A stretch of 64,000 nucleotides of DNA, taken from positions 111,022 through 175,021 of the forward strand of contig NZ_CP066363.1 in NCBI RefSeq assembly GCF_030323865.1, in the 5' to 3' direction. The notes beneath the pieces are model-generated. The model saw nothing but the letters and a program-made list of their open reading frames with translations, searched no databases and was not told the origin of the DNA. Shown piece after piece: positions 33,584-42,371 of the stretch (position 1 is the stretch's first letter; every line of letters starts with the position of its first letter). Made by a program: the position numbers and the translations under genes. The DNA is from Pseudarthrobacter defluvii (GTDB lineage: Bacteria > Actinomycetota > Actinomycetes > Actinomycetales > Micrococcaceae).

Positions 33584-33918
33584 CTTCAGGGTTCGAGGCC
33601 CGGACCCAGCGGTACAGCGTGGGCACCGAGACCCCGAGGCTGGCAGCAACTTCCATGGGCGGCGTTCCCTAGCTGAGGAGCTTCCGAGCTGAGCGGATCT
33701 TGGCCTCAGTCATTACACGCTTGCGTCCGCCGACCCGGCCCTGTTCGCGCGCTGCCTGGAGGCCCGCCTGGGTGCGTTCGACCATGAGCTCGCGTTCCAT
33801 CTGCGCCAGGGAGGCCATCACGTTGAAGAAGAAGCGTCCGGAGGCGGTGGTGGTGTCGATCGAGTCGGTGAGGCTGACAAAACCAATTCCGCGCTCAATG
33901 TCCAGGGCGAGCCCGAAA
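33584..33918 (-). pseudogene. Resolvase remnant, paralogue of the 14.6-kb serine recombinase
   Basis: Translation of this strand gives the C-terminal half of a serine recombinase: GIGFVSLTDSIDTTT, SGRFFFNVMASLAQMEREL, VERTQAGLQAAREQGRVGGR and the HTH EVAASLGVSVPTLYRWV. It is nearly identical to the intact enzyme at 14563-15144. An in-frame TAG at 33669-33671 replaces a Gln codon, and the N-terminal catalytic half is missing; the sequence fuses to lgt debris near 33940. The gene is dead. Its adjacent res-like sites are retained and could still be used in trans. Confidence 0.8.
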
Positions 33919-33944
33919 CAACGGTCAGTGGACTTTGCGCCGAG

Positions 33945-34575
33945 CTAGAAGTCACCCGCCAGGCGCACCACAACGACTCGTACAGGAACGTCGGCTCGAA
34001 GAATCCTAAGACCACAGGCGCCCCGGACGCGTCCGTCGCGGCGATCCCGGAGGCAGGGTCCACCTGGTGGATCTGGAGCTTCCATGGCAGGGTGCTGGGG
34101 TCGCCGTAGAGTTCGTTGTTGAACCAGTTTCCCCAGCGGCACAGCGCCTGGGCGAAGAGGACGCCGGGGGCGACGGCGTCCAGGAAAGCGACGAAGGAGA
34201 CCTTCAGCCTGCGGCAGCCGATCCCGGCGCCGGCGCAGCCAAAGGCGACGGCACCCCAGATGCCGAGGCCGCCGTCCCAGATGGCGAGGGCGTTCCACGG
34301 GTTCCGACCGGGGAGGATATACAGTTCGGGGTCGGTGATGACGTGGTAGATCCGGCCGCCGATGAGTCCGGCCGGAATCGCCCAGAGGCAGATGTCCACA
34401 GCACCTGACCCGGTTGGCCGCCGCGCTGCTGCCAGCGCCGGGACCCGAGCCAGAGGGCGAGTGCGATGCCGGCAAGAATGCACAGCGCGTAGAAGTGGAT
34501 GGTCAGCGGTCCCAGATGGAACGCACTGAGGGTCGGTGATGGGATGAATGACTCTGTTGGAGCCTGCGCAGCCAT
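33945..34575 (-). pseudogene. lgt: lgt fragment (prolipoprotein diacylglyceryl transferase), frameshifted and truncated
   Basis: The start frame from ATG 34575 encodes an Lgt N-terminus (FIPSPTLSAFHLGPLTIHFYA, ALWLGSRRWQQRGG). Near 34405 the reading shifts to another frame that continues DICLWAIPAGLIGGRIYHVI, ITDPELYI, RWGNWFNNELYG and FFEPTFLYESLW, all characteristic Lgt segments. After about residue 205 the homology stops where the resolvase remnant begins. So the gene carries a frameshift and lacks its last third. An intact lgt must exist elsewhere, because the enzyme is needed for lipoproteins. Confidence 0.8.
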
Positions 34576-34786
34576 GGCATCCTACCGGATGGTGAATGGG
34601 GAACGTGAAGGCTAAGCCTATGGTTCGGCGCGGCCGGGCGGTAATTGTTCCGCTGTCGTGCTGATCAGTCGGCGGAACCTGTCATCGCTCGGTGGCCTCC
34701 GCCCAACGTGCCGGCGGCGCGGACGATGTCGGGGTGGGGGGTTCAGCAGGCGAGCGGTGCGCGGTCGTGGTGCCGGTACGTGGTCG

Positions 34787-35053
34787 TTATAGAGCGTTGC
34801 TGGAAAACGGCGGGTAGCTGGAGATTATGTAGTCGGCGGCGGCGGGACCTGCGATTCTTCGTCGAGTCTTGCCTGGTTCTACTCCGTGGTGTTGGAGCGC
34901 GTCGCGGAAGTGGCGGGCCTCGAGGGGGCTGATGCGATGCAGAATGCACCAGCTGGTGTAGAGCCCGTAGAGGCAGTCGGACCCGAGGGGTTCCTGAGTC
35001 TGGTCCGGAATTGTTGCTTCCAGGAGAAATTGCGTGATGTGTGAGGTGGGCAT
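34787..35053 (-). CDS. Small LYGLY-SWC protein, copy 2
   Basis: The 88-residue product shares the core CLYGLYTSWCILHRISPLEA, the following helix RHFRDALQHHGVEPG and the C-terminal GPAAADYIISS with the 85-residue product at 16095-16352, giving end-to-end similarity at equal length. The pattern YxxYxxWCxxxxxxPLxxxxFxxAL resembles winged-helix ends of primases, so DNA binding is plausible. A GAGGCG sequence precedes the ATG. Both copies lie next to recombination debris, which suggests spread with mobile sequence. Function unknown. Confidence 0.65.
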   Translation of the reverse strand: MPTSHITQFLLEATIPDQTQEPLGSDCLYGLYTSWCILHRISPLEARHFRDALQHHGVEPGKTRRRIAGPAAADYIISSYPPFSSNAL

Positions 35054-35528
35054 ATCGCCTCATTCTGCGCGTGTGCGTTCTTTCCACCGGACTGCTTCAG
35101 TGGCTTCCACCGCACCCTGCACCTGGGGGCGGGGATCCGGCCCCGAAGGGCATATCGGATACACGCGAATCTACGTGGTGTACTTTGGCACCGTCCACTT
35201 TCCAGTGGACGGTGACGACGGCATTTTTGTGGCTGCCCGGAGGCCGGTGGCTGTGCTTCGCATTCGGAGCAGAAATTGTGCCCACTTATCGTTCGTGCGG
35301 CAAAGGCCAGCGGCTCCTGCACTCCACTCTGAGTCAGCCTCCAGACTGTACCGGCGCGTCTCCCCTGCAGGGCCACGGATTGGAGCTCGATTTCCTGGCG
35401 CGAGGTGCCCTGGCGGCCATGTGGTCGAGGCGGGTGTCTTTTCCACCCTACGATTGCCGGCGGGCCGCCGGCGGCGATTTTGTTCGCAGGGCCAGTGACG
35501 GGTATGGAATGCCGCCCTCTTGCGGCCC
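35054..35528. other. Spacer of about 470 bp without clear gene
   Basis: Several open frames exist on both strands, but none has a ribosome-binding site with credible composition. No repeat or hairpin stands out. Confidence 0.4.
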
Positions 35529-36209
35529 TTAGTGGGTTCCCGTTACCCATGTTGGGTTTCCGTCGGGCCGGTAGATGACTGCGTTTCCGTCGTCCTGGAT
35601 GACGAGCCGGCTTCCGGGGTTGTTATCGGTTTCGGTGTCCCACACGTATTCGTCGTGGGGGCCGTAGAGGACTAGGTTCCCGTCGGGCTGCATGATGCAT
35701 GCCCCGGCGCCGCGGCCGTTGGTCCCGGAGTCCCACAGGGGTCCGTCGGGGCCGTAAAAGACGAGGTTCCCGTCAGTCTGGTAAAGAAGTCCGTAGAGCC
35801 CGTTGGCGGATCTGATTCCGTGGGTGGGGGTGAGTGTTGATCCTGACTGCAGGACGTGGGAGTCGGCGCTGCCTGGCGGCTGGCATGTTTCTGTAGCCCA
35901 CAGCGGGGAACCGTCGGGCCGGTAGATGACTGCGTTTCCGTCGTCCTGGATGACGAGCCGGCTTCCGGGGTTGTTGTCGGTTTCGGTGTCCCACACGTAT
36001 TCGTCATTGGGGCCGTAGAGGACTAGGTTCCCGTCGGCCTGCATGATGCATGCCCCGGCACCGCGGCCGTTGGACCCGGAGTCCCACAGGGGCCCGTCGG
36101 GGCCATAAAGGACGAGGTTCCCGTCCGTTTGATAGAGCAGCCGGTAGCGGCTGTTCGGAGAGGTTGCTGCGGAGCCGGGGCGGAGTGCTGTTTCCGGGTG
36201 CAATGTCAT
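35529..36209 (-). CDS. Tandem B-type (monocot mannose-binding) lectin protein, LlpA-like
   Basis: The 226-residue product consists of two B-lectin domains of about 110 residues that are nearly identical to each other. The sugar-binding motif QxDxNxVxY occurs in each repeatedly (QTDGNLVLY, QADGNLVLY, QDDGNAVIY; then QTDGNLVFY, QPDGNLVLY, QDDGNAVIY). Two tandem lectin domains without other domains is the architecture of lectin-like bacteriocins (LlpA), which kill related bacteria. No signal peptide is visible, as in many LlpA proteins. Its ATG overlaps the stop of the 108-residue gene. A bacteriocin role is inferred; an adhesion role is also possible. Confidence 0.75.
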   Translation of the reverse strand: MTLHPETALRPGSAATSPNSRYRLLYQTDGNLVLYGPDGPLWDSGSNGRGAGACIMQADGNLVLYGPNDEYVWDTETDNNPGSRLVIQDDGNAVIYRPDGSPLWATETCQPPGSADSHVLQSGSTLTPTHGIRSANGLYGLLYQTDGNLVFYGPDGPLWDSGTNGRGAGACIMQPDGNLVLYGPHDEYVWDTETDNNPGSRLVIQDDGNAVIYRPDGNPTWVTGTH

Positions 36210-36532
36210 GGCCGTTCCCCGTCGGTTGTGGTGATGAATCGTGGACGCATCTCCGGGCGTTGGTTTACGGCGGCCCGGTCCGGAGGCGGAGACAGCGGTG
36301 CGCGGGTTTGGATCAGGTGGTGTCTGAGTACAGCGATGTGGTCGCCGGGGTGGACGGCGAGCAGACTGCGCAGCCGGTGCCTGGCGGGTGCGGCTGTTGG
36401 GTCCGTTCCTGACAGGACGGTCCGGATAATGTCCTCCGCCTGTGAGTCCAGTGTCATGGAGGTGTCGTCATCACGTTCTGCGTGGCTGGCATTTGCCTCA
36501 GTCAGTGCAGTCAGGGGTTGCTGAGAACTCAT
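36206..36532 (-). CDS. Hypothetical protein coupled to lectin gene
   Basis: The product has 108 residues, hydrophilic and probably partly disordered, with DSQAEDIIRTVLSGTDP and RHRLRSLLAVHPGDHIAVLRHHLIQ. No family is recognised. AAGGA lies 8 nt before the ATG. The stop overlaps the lectin ATG by 4 nt, so both are made from one message. It might be an accessory, regulator or release factor for the lectin; nothing in the sequence indicates an immunity protein (no membrane segment). Confidence 0.6.
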   Translation of the reverse strand: MSSQQPLTALTEANASHAERDDDTSMTLDSQAEDIIRTVLSGTDPTAAPARHRLRSLLAVHPGDHIAVLRHHLIQTRAPLSPPPDRAAVNQRPEMRPRFITTTDGERP

Positions 36533-36757
36533 GGGGTTATCCTTCTTCTTTTTCTTCTTCTTCGATGCGGACGCTTCGGCTAATCGGTTTTGATCTTTTG
36601 TCCGCGCATGGACGGGCGGGGCCGTGCGGCCGGCCGGTCGCCTGTCCCTGCCGCGCTTGGGTGGTCAGTTGCGGCGGCCGTCTGTACGCGTCATCGATGA
36701 CGATCCCTGAATTGTGCAGGTTTTGACTGGTGCCGGCCTCCGGCCCGTGGCGGGAGT

Positions 36758-37426
36758 TTAGGTGGTCCCGCCGTGCCGGGCGATACGTGGCGGCCGGAGG
36801 TGTTGCTTTGGGCCGCCCGGAGGTTTGGCTTTGGTCCTTTTTCGAACGTACCACGCGGCCGCGGCGGCGGTGAGGGCGGCCAGCAGGGCGATGGTTGCTG
36901 TGGGGCCGAAAGTTTTGGCTGCCGTGAGGTAGGCGCTTCCGGCGAAGTAGCCGGCGAGGACCACGGCGGCACCCCAGGTAGCGCCGCCGACGATGTTGAA
37001 GGCCAGGAACCGGCGGTAGGGCATGTGGGAGAGCCCGGCAAGGGCGGGCATGACAGCGCGGAAGAACGCGGTGAACCGGCCAAGGAACACGGCGGATCCT
37101 CCCTTGCGGGCAAGCAGGTCCCGGGCGCGGTCCAGCCCGGCACGGCGTTTTTGGAGTAAGGAGATTTCCAGGATTCGGGATCCGAAACGGCGTCCGATCT
37201 GGTATCCGACGGTGTCCCCGCCGATAGCGGCTGCGATGACGAGGACCAGGACCAGCCAGAGCTGCAGGTGGTGCTGGCTGGCCAGGACCCCGCCGAGGAC
37301 GGCTGCGGTTTCCCCGGGCAGGATGAAACCTATGAAGAAGGCGTCTTCGGCGAAGACCAGCGCACTGATAATCAGGTAGGCGGGCAGGGGCCCGGCGTTG
37401 CGGACGGCGTCGATGATCCAGGTCAT
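36758..37426 (-). CDS. DedA-family membrane protein, copy 1
   Basis: The product has 222 residues with about five hydrophobic segments. The DedA core is visible: FAEDAFFIGFILPGETAAVLGG, a GGDTVGYQIGRRFG segment and the RFTAFFRAVMPALAGLSHMPYRRFLAFN motif containing the conserved Arg residues. DedA proteins flip or transport phospholipids and undecaprenyl phosphate and often affect resistance to cationic peptides. A tandem TCCTGAG repeat lies about 130 bp upstream of the start and may link it to the local two-component system. A second DedA gene occurs at 50565-51269. Confidence 0.88.
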   Translation of the reverse strand: MTWIIDAVRNAGPLPAYLIISALVFAEDAFFIGFILPGETAAVLGGVLASQHHLQLWLVLVLVIAAAIGGDTVGYQIGRRFGSRILEISLLQKRRAGLDRARDLLARKGGSAVFLGRFTAFFRAVMPALAGLSHMPYRRFLAFNIVGGATWGAAVVLAGYFAGSAYLTAAKTFGPTATIALLAALTAAAAAWYVRKRTKAKPPGGPKQHLRPPRIARHGGTT

Positions 37427-37556
37427 GAGCTGGCCCTCTGCTGTCGGTCCGCCGGGCGCGGAGGTCCGGGGCAGGCAGCCGGGTTCGGGCTAGTAGGGAT
37501 CTGCATGATGGTGCCTCCTGCGGTTTCGTTCCGGTACTACCAGCATGGCTGGCGGT

Positions 37557-37574
37557 TCCTGAGGGCGTCCTGAG
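37557..37574 (-). promoter_or_regulatory. Tandem CTGAG box upstream of DedA copy 1
   Basis: TCCTGAG occurs at 37557-37563 and 37568-37574, an 11-bp period that places both on one DNA face, as OmpR/PhoP-family regulators require. On the gene's strand a TAGTAC -10-like hexamer follows at promoter-like distance. Confidence 0.55.
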
Positions 37575-37609
37575 TCTTATTCCTGCACCAGTGCTTGACC
37601 GGTAGGGGG

Positions 37610-38197
37610 TTAGTCGATTTTTTCTCCGGTGCCTTTGGCTTTCGTGGCGGTGGCGGTGACCGGGGCGAGTCCGGGTGCGGCGGCTTCGACGTTGATCTTT
37701 ACTTCGTTCGTGGAGGTTCGGTAGAGGCTGTATTTGTTCTCCGGGTAGTGCCCGGTGCCGGTGGCGTTGTCGAAATACACTGTCGCTGACGTATCAGGTG
37801 CCAGGGTCAGCCCGTCGAGTTTCTGGTAGTAGGACTCTGTCTGTCCGGTGGCGGTGTCTTTCATGGTGTAGTACACCTCCAGGCCGGTAAGCGGCGCGGG
37901 GGTGGAGTTGCTCAGGGTGAACTGAAGGCGGTCCGGGACTGCGGCGTTGGTTTGAGGGTCGGTGTTGTCTTCGGCCTTGGCCTTGCTGATGGTCAGTCCG
38001 GTGGCGGTCCCGGTGGCGGTGATGGGGTTTTTTGTCACGGGAAGTACGGTCGCTGCGGGGCCGGCCGCGGCGGTGCCGGTGGTGCCGGCCGTGGGGCTGC
38101 CGGGGCCGGAGGCCCCTTGCCAGATCAGGATGGCGGCCAGGATGGCGATGGCGATGAGGGCCAGAGGGAGGATTTTTTTAAGGGCGGGCGTTTTCAT
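37610..38197 (-). CDS. Membrane-anchored exported protein, last gene of ABC operon
   Basis: ATG 38197 lies 5 nt after the permease stop, and I reject the longer frame to 38638. The product is 195 residues: a basic N-terminus, one transmembrane segment (ILPLALIAIAILAAILIW), a Gly/Ala/Thr linker and a beta-rich domain (DRLQFTLSNSTPAPLTGLEVYYTM, TSATVYFDNATGTGHY). It resembles extracellular immunoglobulin-like domains but is not a recognised family. It probably works with the ABC exporter at the outer surface, as it ends the same operon. Confidence 0.7.
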   Translation of the reverse strand: MKTPALKKILPLALIAIAILAAILIWQGASGPGSPTAGTTGTAAAGPAATVLPVTKNPITATGTATGLTISKAKAEDNTDPQTNAAVPDRLQFTLSNSTPAPLTGLEVYYTMKDTATGQTESYYQKLDGLTLAPDTSATVYFDNATGTGHYPENKYSLYRTSTNEVKINVEAAAPGLAPVTATATKAKGTGEKID

Positions 38198-38202
38198 TGT
38201 TC

Positions 38203-39171
38203 TTAGGCCTTTCGGAGGAGTTTGTGCCGGGTGGCGGCCAGGACCGCGGAGCCCGTTGCTGCGGTGAAGCCGGCGAGGAGCCAGAGGGTGTGGTTGAAGG
38301 TCTGAGCCCATACATAGGCGGGGCTCTGTTGGTTGTATTGGTTTTTGATACCGAGCCAGGCGAAGAGGGGGCGTTCGTATTGTTTGGTGAGGGAGGTTTG
38401 TTCGATGAGGTCGCGGGCTGTTTCGTAGCCGGTGAAGTTGGCCATAACGGCGTGCTCGTGTGCTTTGTCGATTTGGAGGCTTGCGAACAGCCCTCCGGGG
38501 ATCTGGTTGTCCGGATCCATGGTGTCGCCGATCTGGGGGATCACCAGAACGACGATGAGCCAGAGGACCAGGGCCAGTACCAGGCCGGTGGCCGGGGTCC
38601 GGGTGAGGGCGGCCAGGGCCAGCGCGGCGAGCGACCACATGGTCAGGTAGATGGTGGTGTGGGCTGCGGCGAGTACTAGTCGGGTGAGGTCTGTGCCGGT
38701 CAGGGGGGCGTTGCCGGCGATGAGCAGGGCCCCGGTGATGACGGAGAACAGGGCTGCGGTGACGGCGGCCCAGATGGTGAAGGCGGCCAGGATTTTGCCG
38801 GCGGCGAAGCTGTGGCGTCCCAGGGGACGGGTGAAGATCAGTTGCAGGGTGCCGTTGTTTTTTTCCTTGGCGATCAGTCCGTAGCCGAGGATCACGGCGA
38901 AGAGTGCCCCGACGATTTCCAGGTACTCCGTCGCTGCCCGCAGCATCTGCAGCGGGAAGAGGTCCGGGGGCGGTGCGGTGACGGTGCCGCCGCTGGCTTT
39001 GAGGGCGGCCAGGTAGCTGGTGTAGTCAGCGGTTTTGGCACGGAAGTCTGCGGCCGCTACGAGGACGGAGAGCACGACGATGAGGGCCAGGAAGGTGATC
39101 AGCAGCCGCATGGAACGGTTTCGGGACAAGTCCCGGATTTCCTTCCCGCAGAGCGTGAGGAGGCTAGTCAT
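38203..39171 (-). CDS. ABC-2 type exporter permease (second)
   Basis: The product has 322 residues with six hydrophobic segments. A large extracellular loop after the first (RAKTADYTSYLAALKASGG) and the typical ABC-2 segment AKEKNNGTLQLIFTRPLGRHSF are visible. It overlaps the first permease gene by 8 nt, and its stop is 5 nt before the membrane-anchored gene. Two permeases and one ATPase would form an ABC-2 exporter. Substrate is unknown; the envelope-stress setting suggests peptide or lipid-linked cargo. Confidence 0.85.
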   Translation of the reverse strand: MTSLLTLCGKEIRDLSRNRSMRLLITFLALIVVLSVLVAAADFRAKTADYTSYLAALKASGGTVTAPPPDLFPLQMLRAATEYLEIVGALFAVILGYGLIAKEKNNGTLQLIFTRPLGRHSFAAGKILAAFTIWAAVTAALFSVITGALLIAGNAPLTGTDLTRLVLAAAHTTIYLTMWSLAALALAALTRTPATGLVLALVLWLIVVLVIPQIGDTMDPDNQIPGGLFASLQIDKAHEHAVMANFTGYETARDLIEQTSLTKQYERPLFAWLGIKNQYNQQSPAYVWAQTFNHTLWLLAGFTAATGSAVLAATRHKLLRKA

Positions 39172-40066
39172 GGAGTTCCTTTCGCATGCTCGCGCGGCCG
39201 GTCAGGACGATCAGGGTGACCCCGACGGCGAGGAAGGCCAGGATGACCATGATCCCGCCGGTCATCGTGCCGCTGGCCTGGGGGTCCTGCAGCAGGATCG
39301 AAGCGACGTGTTTGAACTGCTCCCCGAGGGACAGGGGGCCGGTGAGGGAGCCGGTGACGGCGAAGATCCCGGTCTGCGGGGCCGCGGGAGGTGTCACCGG
39401 GTTCAACAGCGAGACCGGGTGAACGGCGGTGCCGAGCAGGGGCAGGACGAAAATAATGACGCTCCAGACCACGATGGGAACCAGGAGCGCGGCGGTGTAG
39501 CTGGATGCGTGGAGCCCGGCCAGCATGCCCAGGGCCACGAAGAAGAGCAGGAAGATCCATGCCAGGGCAAAGAGTGCGGTGAGCCGGAGCAGCTGGCCGG
39601 GTGCCGGGATGCTGCCGGTGACCGCGCTGATGGAGGCCATGCATATCAGCGCCGAGGCCGCCAGCACGCCCAGGAGTCCCAGGCTGATGCCGGTAAATTT
39701 CGCGGCCAGGTACCCGGCCGGGGACAGGCGCCGGGTCAGGACCAGGTCGATCGTCCGGGCACGCCGGTCCCGCATCCCGGACTGCACACCGGTCACAACG
39801 GCCAGGAGAGCCCCGATCAGGAGGATGTAAATGACGGTATTGCGGGCGTAGTAGAGGGCCGGGACGTTGCCGAAGGGGTTAGGGGCACTTGTCAGTCCCT
39901 GGCCGGCGGCTGAGTTGTACACGTTCGTGACGGTTGCCTTCGCGGCCGAGCCGATGAACGCCGAGACTGCGGTCATGCCGATAAACACGGCCAGGAGCAA
40001 CTGGGGCAGACGTTCACGTCCGGCGCTGCGCAGTTCATGACTGACGGTGGCGGCCCAGGGATTCAT
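39164..40066 (-). CDS. ABC-2 type exporter permease (first)
   Basis: ATG 40066 overlaps the ATPase stop (ATGA); the longer frame to 40198 runs into the ATPase gene and is rejected. The product is 300 residues, with six membrane segments and the ABC-2 signature MRDRRARTIDLVLTRRLSPA between the second and third. It lies between the ATPase and the second permease with overlaps at both junctions, so a fixed stoichiometry is likely. It would form the exporter pore with the second permease. Confidence 0.85.
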   Translation of the reverse strand: MNPWAATVSHELRSAGRERLPQLLLAVFIGMTAVSAFIGSAAKATVTNVYNSAAGQGLTSAPNPFGNVPALYYARNTVIYILLIGALLAVVTGVQSGMRDRRARTIDLVLTRRLSPAGYLAAKFTGISLGLLGVLAASALICMASISAVTGSIPAPGQLLRLTALFALAWIFLLFFVALGMLAGLHASSYTAALLVPIVVWSVIIFVLPLLGTAVHPVSLLNPVTPPAAPQTGIFAVTGSLTGPLSLGEQFKHVASILLQDPQASGTMTGGIMVILAFLAVGVTLIVLTGRASMRKELHD

Positions 40067-40800
40067 GACGGGGTGCCGGCTTCGATGTGGAGGTAGATGT
40101 CTTCCAGGGATGCCTGGTCGGGGAAGGCCCCGAGGGTGGCCGCGACGGAGTTCTGGTAGATCAGCCGCCCTGAGCTGAGGATTCCGATGCTGGTGCACGT
40201 TTTGGTCACTTCGGCCAGGAGGTGGGTGTTCATGAACACCGTCATTCCCAGTGACTGGTTGAGGCCGATGATGATTTCCCGCAGGTTGGCCACCCCTTGC
40301 GGGTCCAGCCCGGAGGTCGGTTCGTCCAGGAACAGCACCGCCGGTTCGTGCAGGATGGCCTGGGCGATGCCGGCGCGTTGACGCATCCCTTTGCTGAACG
40401 TGGACATTTTCTCGTGGCCGTGGCCGGTGAAGTCCACGGCCTCAAGGGCCGCTTCGATCCGGGCTGCGGGGGCCGCTATCCCGGAGAGCCTGGCGAAGAA
40501 CGTCAGGTTCTCGGTGAGGGTGAGGTTGTCGTAGAACTGGACATTCTCCGGCAGGTAACCGATCGAGCGGCGCACCAGGTCAGCGCCGGTGGCCACGTCA
40601 TGGCCGGCGATGCGGGCTGTGCCGGACGTAGCCGGCAGCAGGGTGGTCAGGATGTTCACGGTGGTGGTTTTACCCGCCCCGTTGTGTCCGAGTAGCCCGA
40701 AGATTTCCCCTCGAGGTACCTCGAGGCTCAGGGCCTGGAGGGCCTGCTTGGATCCGTAAGCCTTAGCCAGTGAGCTGGTTTCGATTGCCATGTCCGTCAT
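40063..40800 (-). CDS. ABC transporter ATP-binding protein
   Basis: The product has 245 residues from ATG 40800; an upstream TTG (40809) is also in frame. Walker A (GHNGAGKTTT), Q-loop region (YLPENVQFY), the signature FSKGMRQR, Walker B (VLFLDEPTSGLD) and the switch His (NTHLLAEV) are all intact. No ribosome-binding site is present. A TCATAA -10-like hexamer lies 10 bp before the ATG, so a leaderless transcript is likely. Upstream lies the CCTGA repeat block. It powers the exporter formed by the two permeases. Confidence 0.92.
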   Translation of the reverse strand: MTDMAIETSSLAKAYGSKQALQALSLEVPRGEIFGLLGHNGAGKTTTVNILTTLLPATSGTARIAGHDVATGADLVRRSIGYLPENVQFYDNLTLTENLTFFARLSGIAAPAARIEAALEAVDFTGHGHEKMSTFSKGMRQRAGIAQAILHEPAVLFLDEPTSGLDPQGVANLREIIIGLNQSLGMTVFMNTHLLAEVTKTCTSIGILSSGRLIYQNSVAATLGAFPDQASLEDIYLHIEAGTPS

Positions 40801-40834
40801 ACACCGCAACTTATGACGACGCCGGTAAGAGAAA

Positions 40835-40859
40835 CCTGAGGACGGGCCTGAACCCCTGA
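40835..40859 (-). promoter_or_regulatory. CCTGA repeat block upstream of ABC operon
   Basis: CCTGA occurs at 40835-40839, 40847-40851 and 40855-40859 (spacings 12 and 8 bp). It lies about 18 bp from the TCATAA -10-like hexamer of the ABC operon. The repeat unit matches the other CTGAG boxes of this island but the spacing is less regular. Confidence 0.45.
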
Positions 40860-40891
40860 ACCCCGGACGCTCGTTCTTGAGCCCCCGGGCG

Positions 40892-42213
40892 TCAGCGGCT
40901 CAGGCCGAGGGCCGGAGCCAGCCAGTCCAGGGCCGGTCCCATCGTTTGTCGGGGGATCTCCCAGGAGTGCCCCTGGCCCGGGACCAGGACGGTCCTGACG
41001 CTCATGCCGGCTTTGGCGGCCGCGTCAGCGGTCCGGGCCTGGTATCCGGAGAACGTTCCATCCTGCGCCCCGGCGGCAAGGTAGATCCTGCTGTGGCTGT
41101 AGTGCCCGGCGGCCAGGACCTTCAGGGGCGAGACCGCATCGAAGGCTGCCGTGTTGCCGCCGAACGCCTGGGCGATAGTTGCGGACCGGTCCGGGCCCAG
41201 CGCGGGTTCGGCTTCGCCGCTGAGGTCGATCGCGGAAGGGTAGATGTCCGGGTGCAGTGCCGCCATCTGCAGGGCGCAGGTCCCGCCGAAGGAGAACCCG
41301 CCGACCGCCCAGCGGGCCGGGACCGGATCCACTCTCAGGGTGGTCTTGATCCACGCTGGAACATCGGTGGCGAGATAGGTGCCGGCGTTGGCGATCTTCG
41401 AATCCATGCACATGGTGTTCCCCGGCGCCGAGCCGTTGACATCCGGGATGACGACAACCGGGGCGAGCCCTTCGTGCGCTGCTGCGAAGGCATCCATGGT
41501 TGTTGCTACTCCTCCGGCGGTGATCCAGTCCGCCGGTGAGCCGGGCTGGCCCGCCACCAAGACTAGGACAGGCATCGCCGGCCGGGACGGGGCCTGGTAG
41601 GCCGGGGGGAGGTAGACGTACCCGGGGCGTGCAGCGAAACCTGAAACGATACCCGGGATCTGCACCGAGCTTATCGTCCCGGTCGCGGGGAGCCCCGGCG
41701 GTTTCACCCAGGTCGAGGCCACCGGGCCGGTCTTCGGGCCGGGAGCCGGCCCGGGCATGGTGCGGGGTACCGCGCGCGGCCTGCGGCAGCGCCCCGATGG
41801 CGGCGGTACTGGCCCCGGTCATGTCACCCAGGGTCCGGTACGCGGCGTAGTAGATGTTCACTTGTAACGCCGCCACCAGAATCAGCGCCGTCATGGCCAC
41901 CGGTGCCAGGATTCTGCGGCGCCGGGAGCTTCCGGCCAGGTTCAGCCCCGGCCAGCAGCACAGCCCAGTACGCGAGCCCCATCCACACGGTCACGGGCAG
42001 CGGCAGCTCCTGGGCCGAAACCCCCGCGGCGTGGACCAGAACCCAGCCCGTCCCCGCAGCCAGCAGTGCCGCGGCCAGGAAGGCCCCGCCCGTGGCCATC
42101 CACCAGCGCCGCCGGCGGCGGATCAGCAGGAAGAGCGCGGCCGCCGCGGCAGCAACAGCGGTGCAGGCCGGGACTGCCCCGCTCAACAGCTCCACTCCGG
42201 TCAGGGTGATCAT
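40892..42213 (-). pseudogene. Membrane-anchored alpha/beta-hydrolase (esterase), two frameshifts
   Basis: Three overlapping frames together encode one recognisable protein. The first starts at ATG 42213 with three to four membrane helices (ALFLLIRRRRRWWMATGGAF). A shift near 41940, in a G-rich run, leads to AMTALILVAALQVNIYYAAY. A second shift near 41765 leads to the catalytic domain ending at 40892, with the nucleophile elbow GGFSFGGTCAL, VIPDVNG and a late GQGHSWEIP histidine. The intact family would be an extracytoplasmic esterase of the antigen-85/esterase-D fold. Both shifts lie in GC-runs, so sequencing error remains possible. Confidence 0.65.
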
Positions 42214-42371
42214 GCGGTCCTCTAACAGGTCAGGACATTGTGGACGCCGGGGGTTTGTTACCGGGGACAGGAGGACCCGCGAAGCCGGGGTGCTTCGCGG
42301 GTCCTGGTATGCCGGGGGTGAGGGCTGGGGGGTCCGTGGCGCCGGCTGGTTTCTTCCCTGGGTGCCCGGTG

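Noticed and set aside
34879..35550. 223-codon leftward frame
   Set aside because: It overlaps the better-supported 88-aa paralogue and has the basic, low-complexity composition of a shadow frame.
36537..36854. 105-codon leftward frame right of the lectin pair
   Set aside because: It overlaps DedA copy 1 and lacks any start signal; the Lys/Glu run comes from a purine tract before the 108-aa gene.
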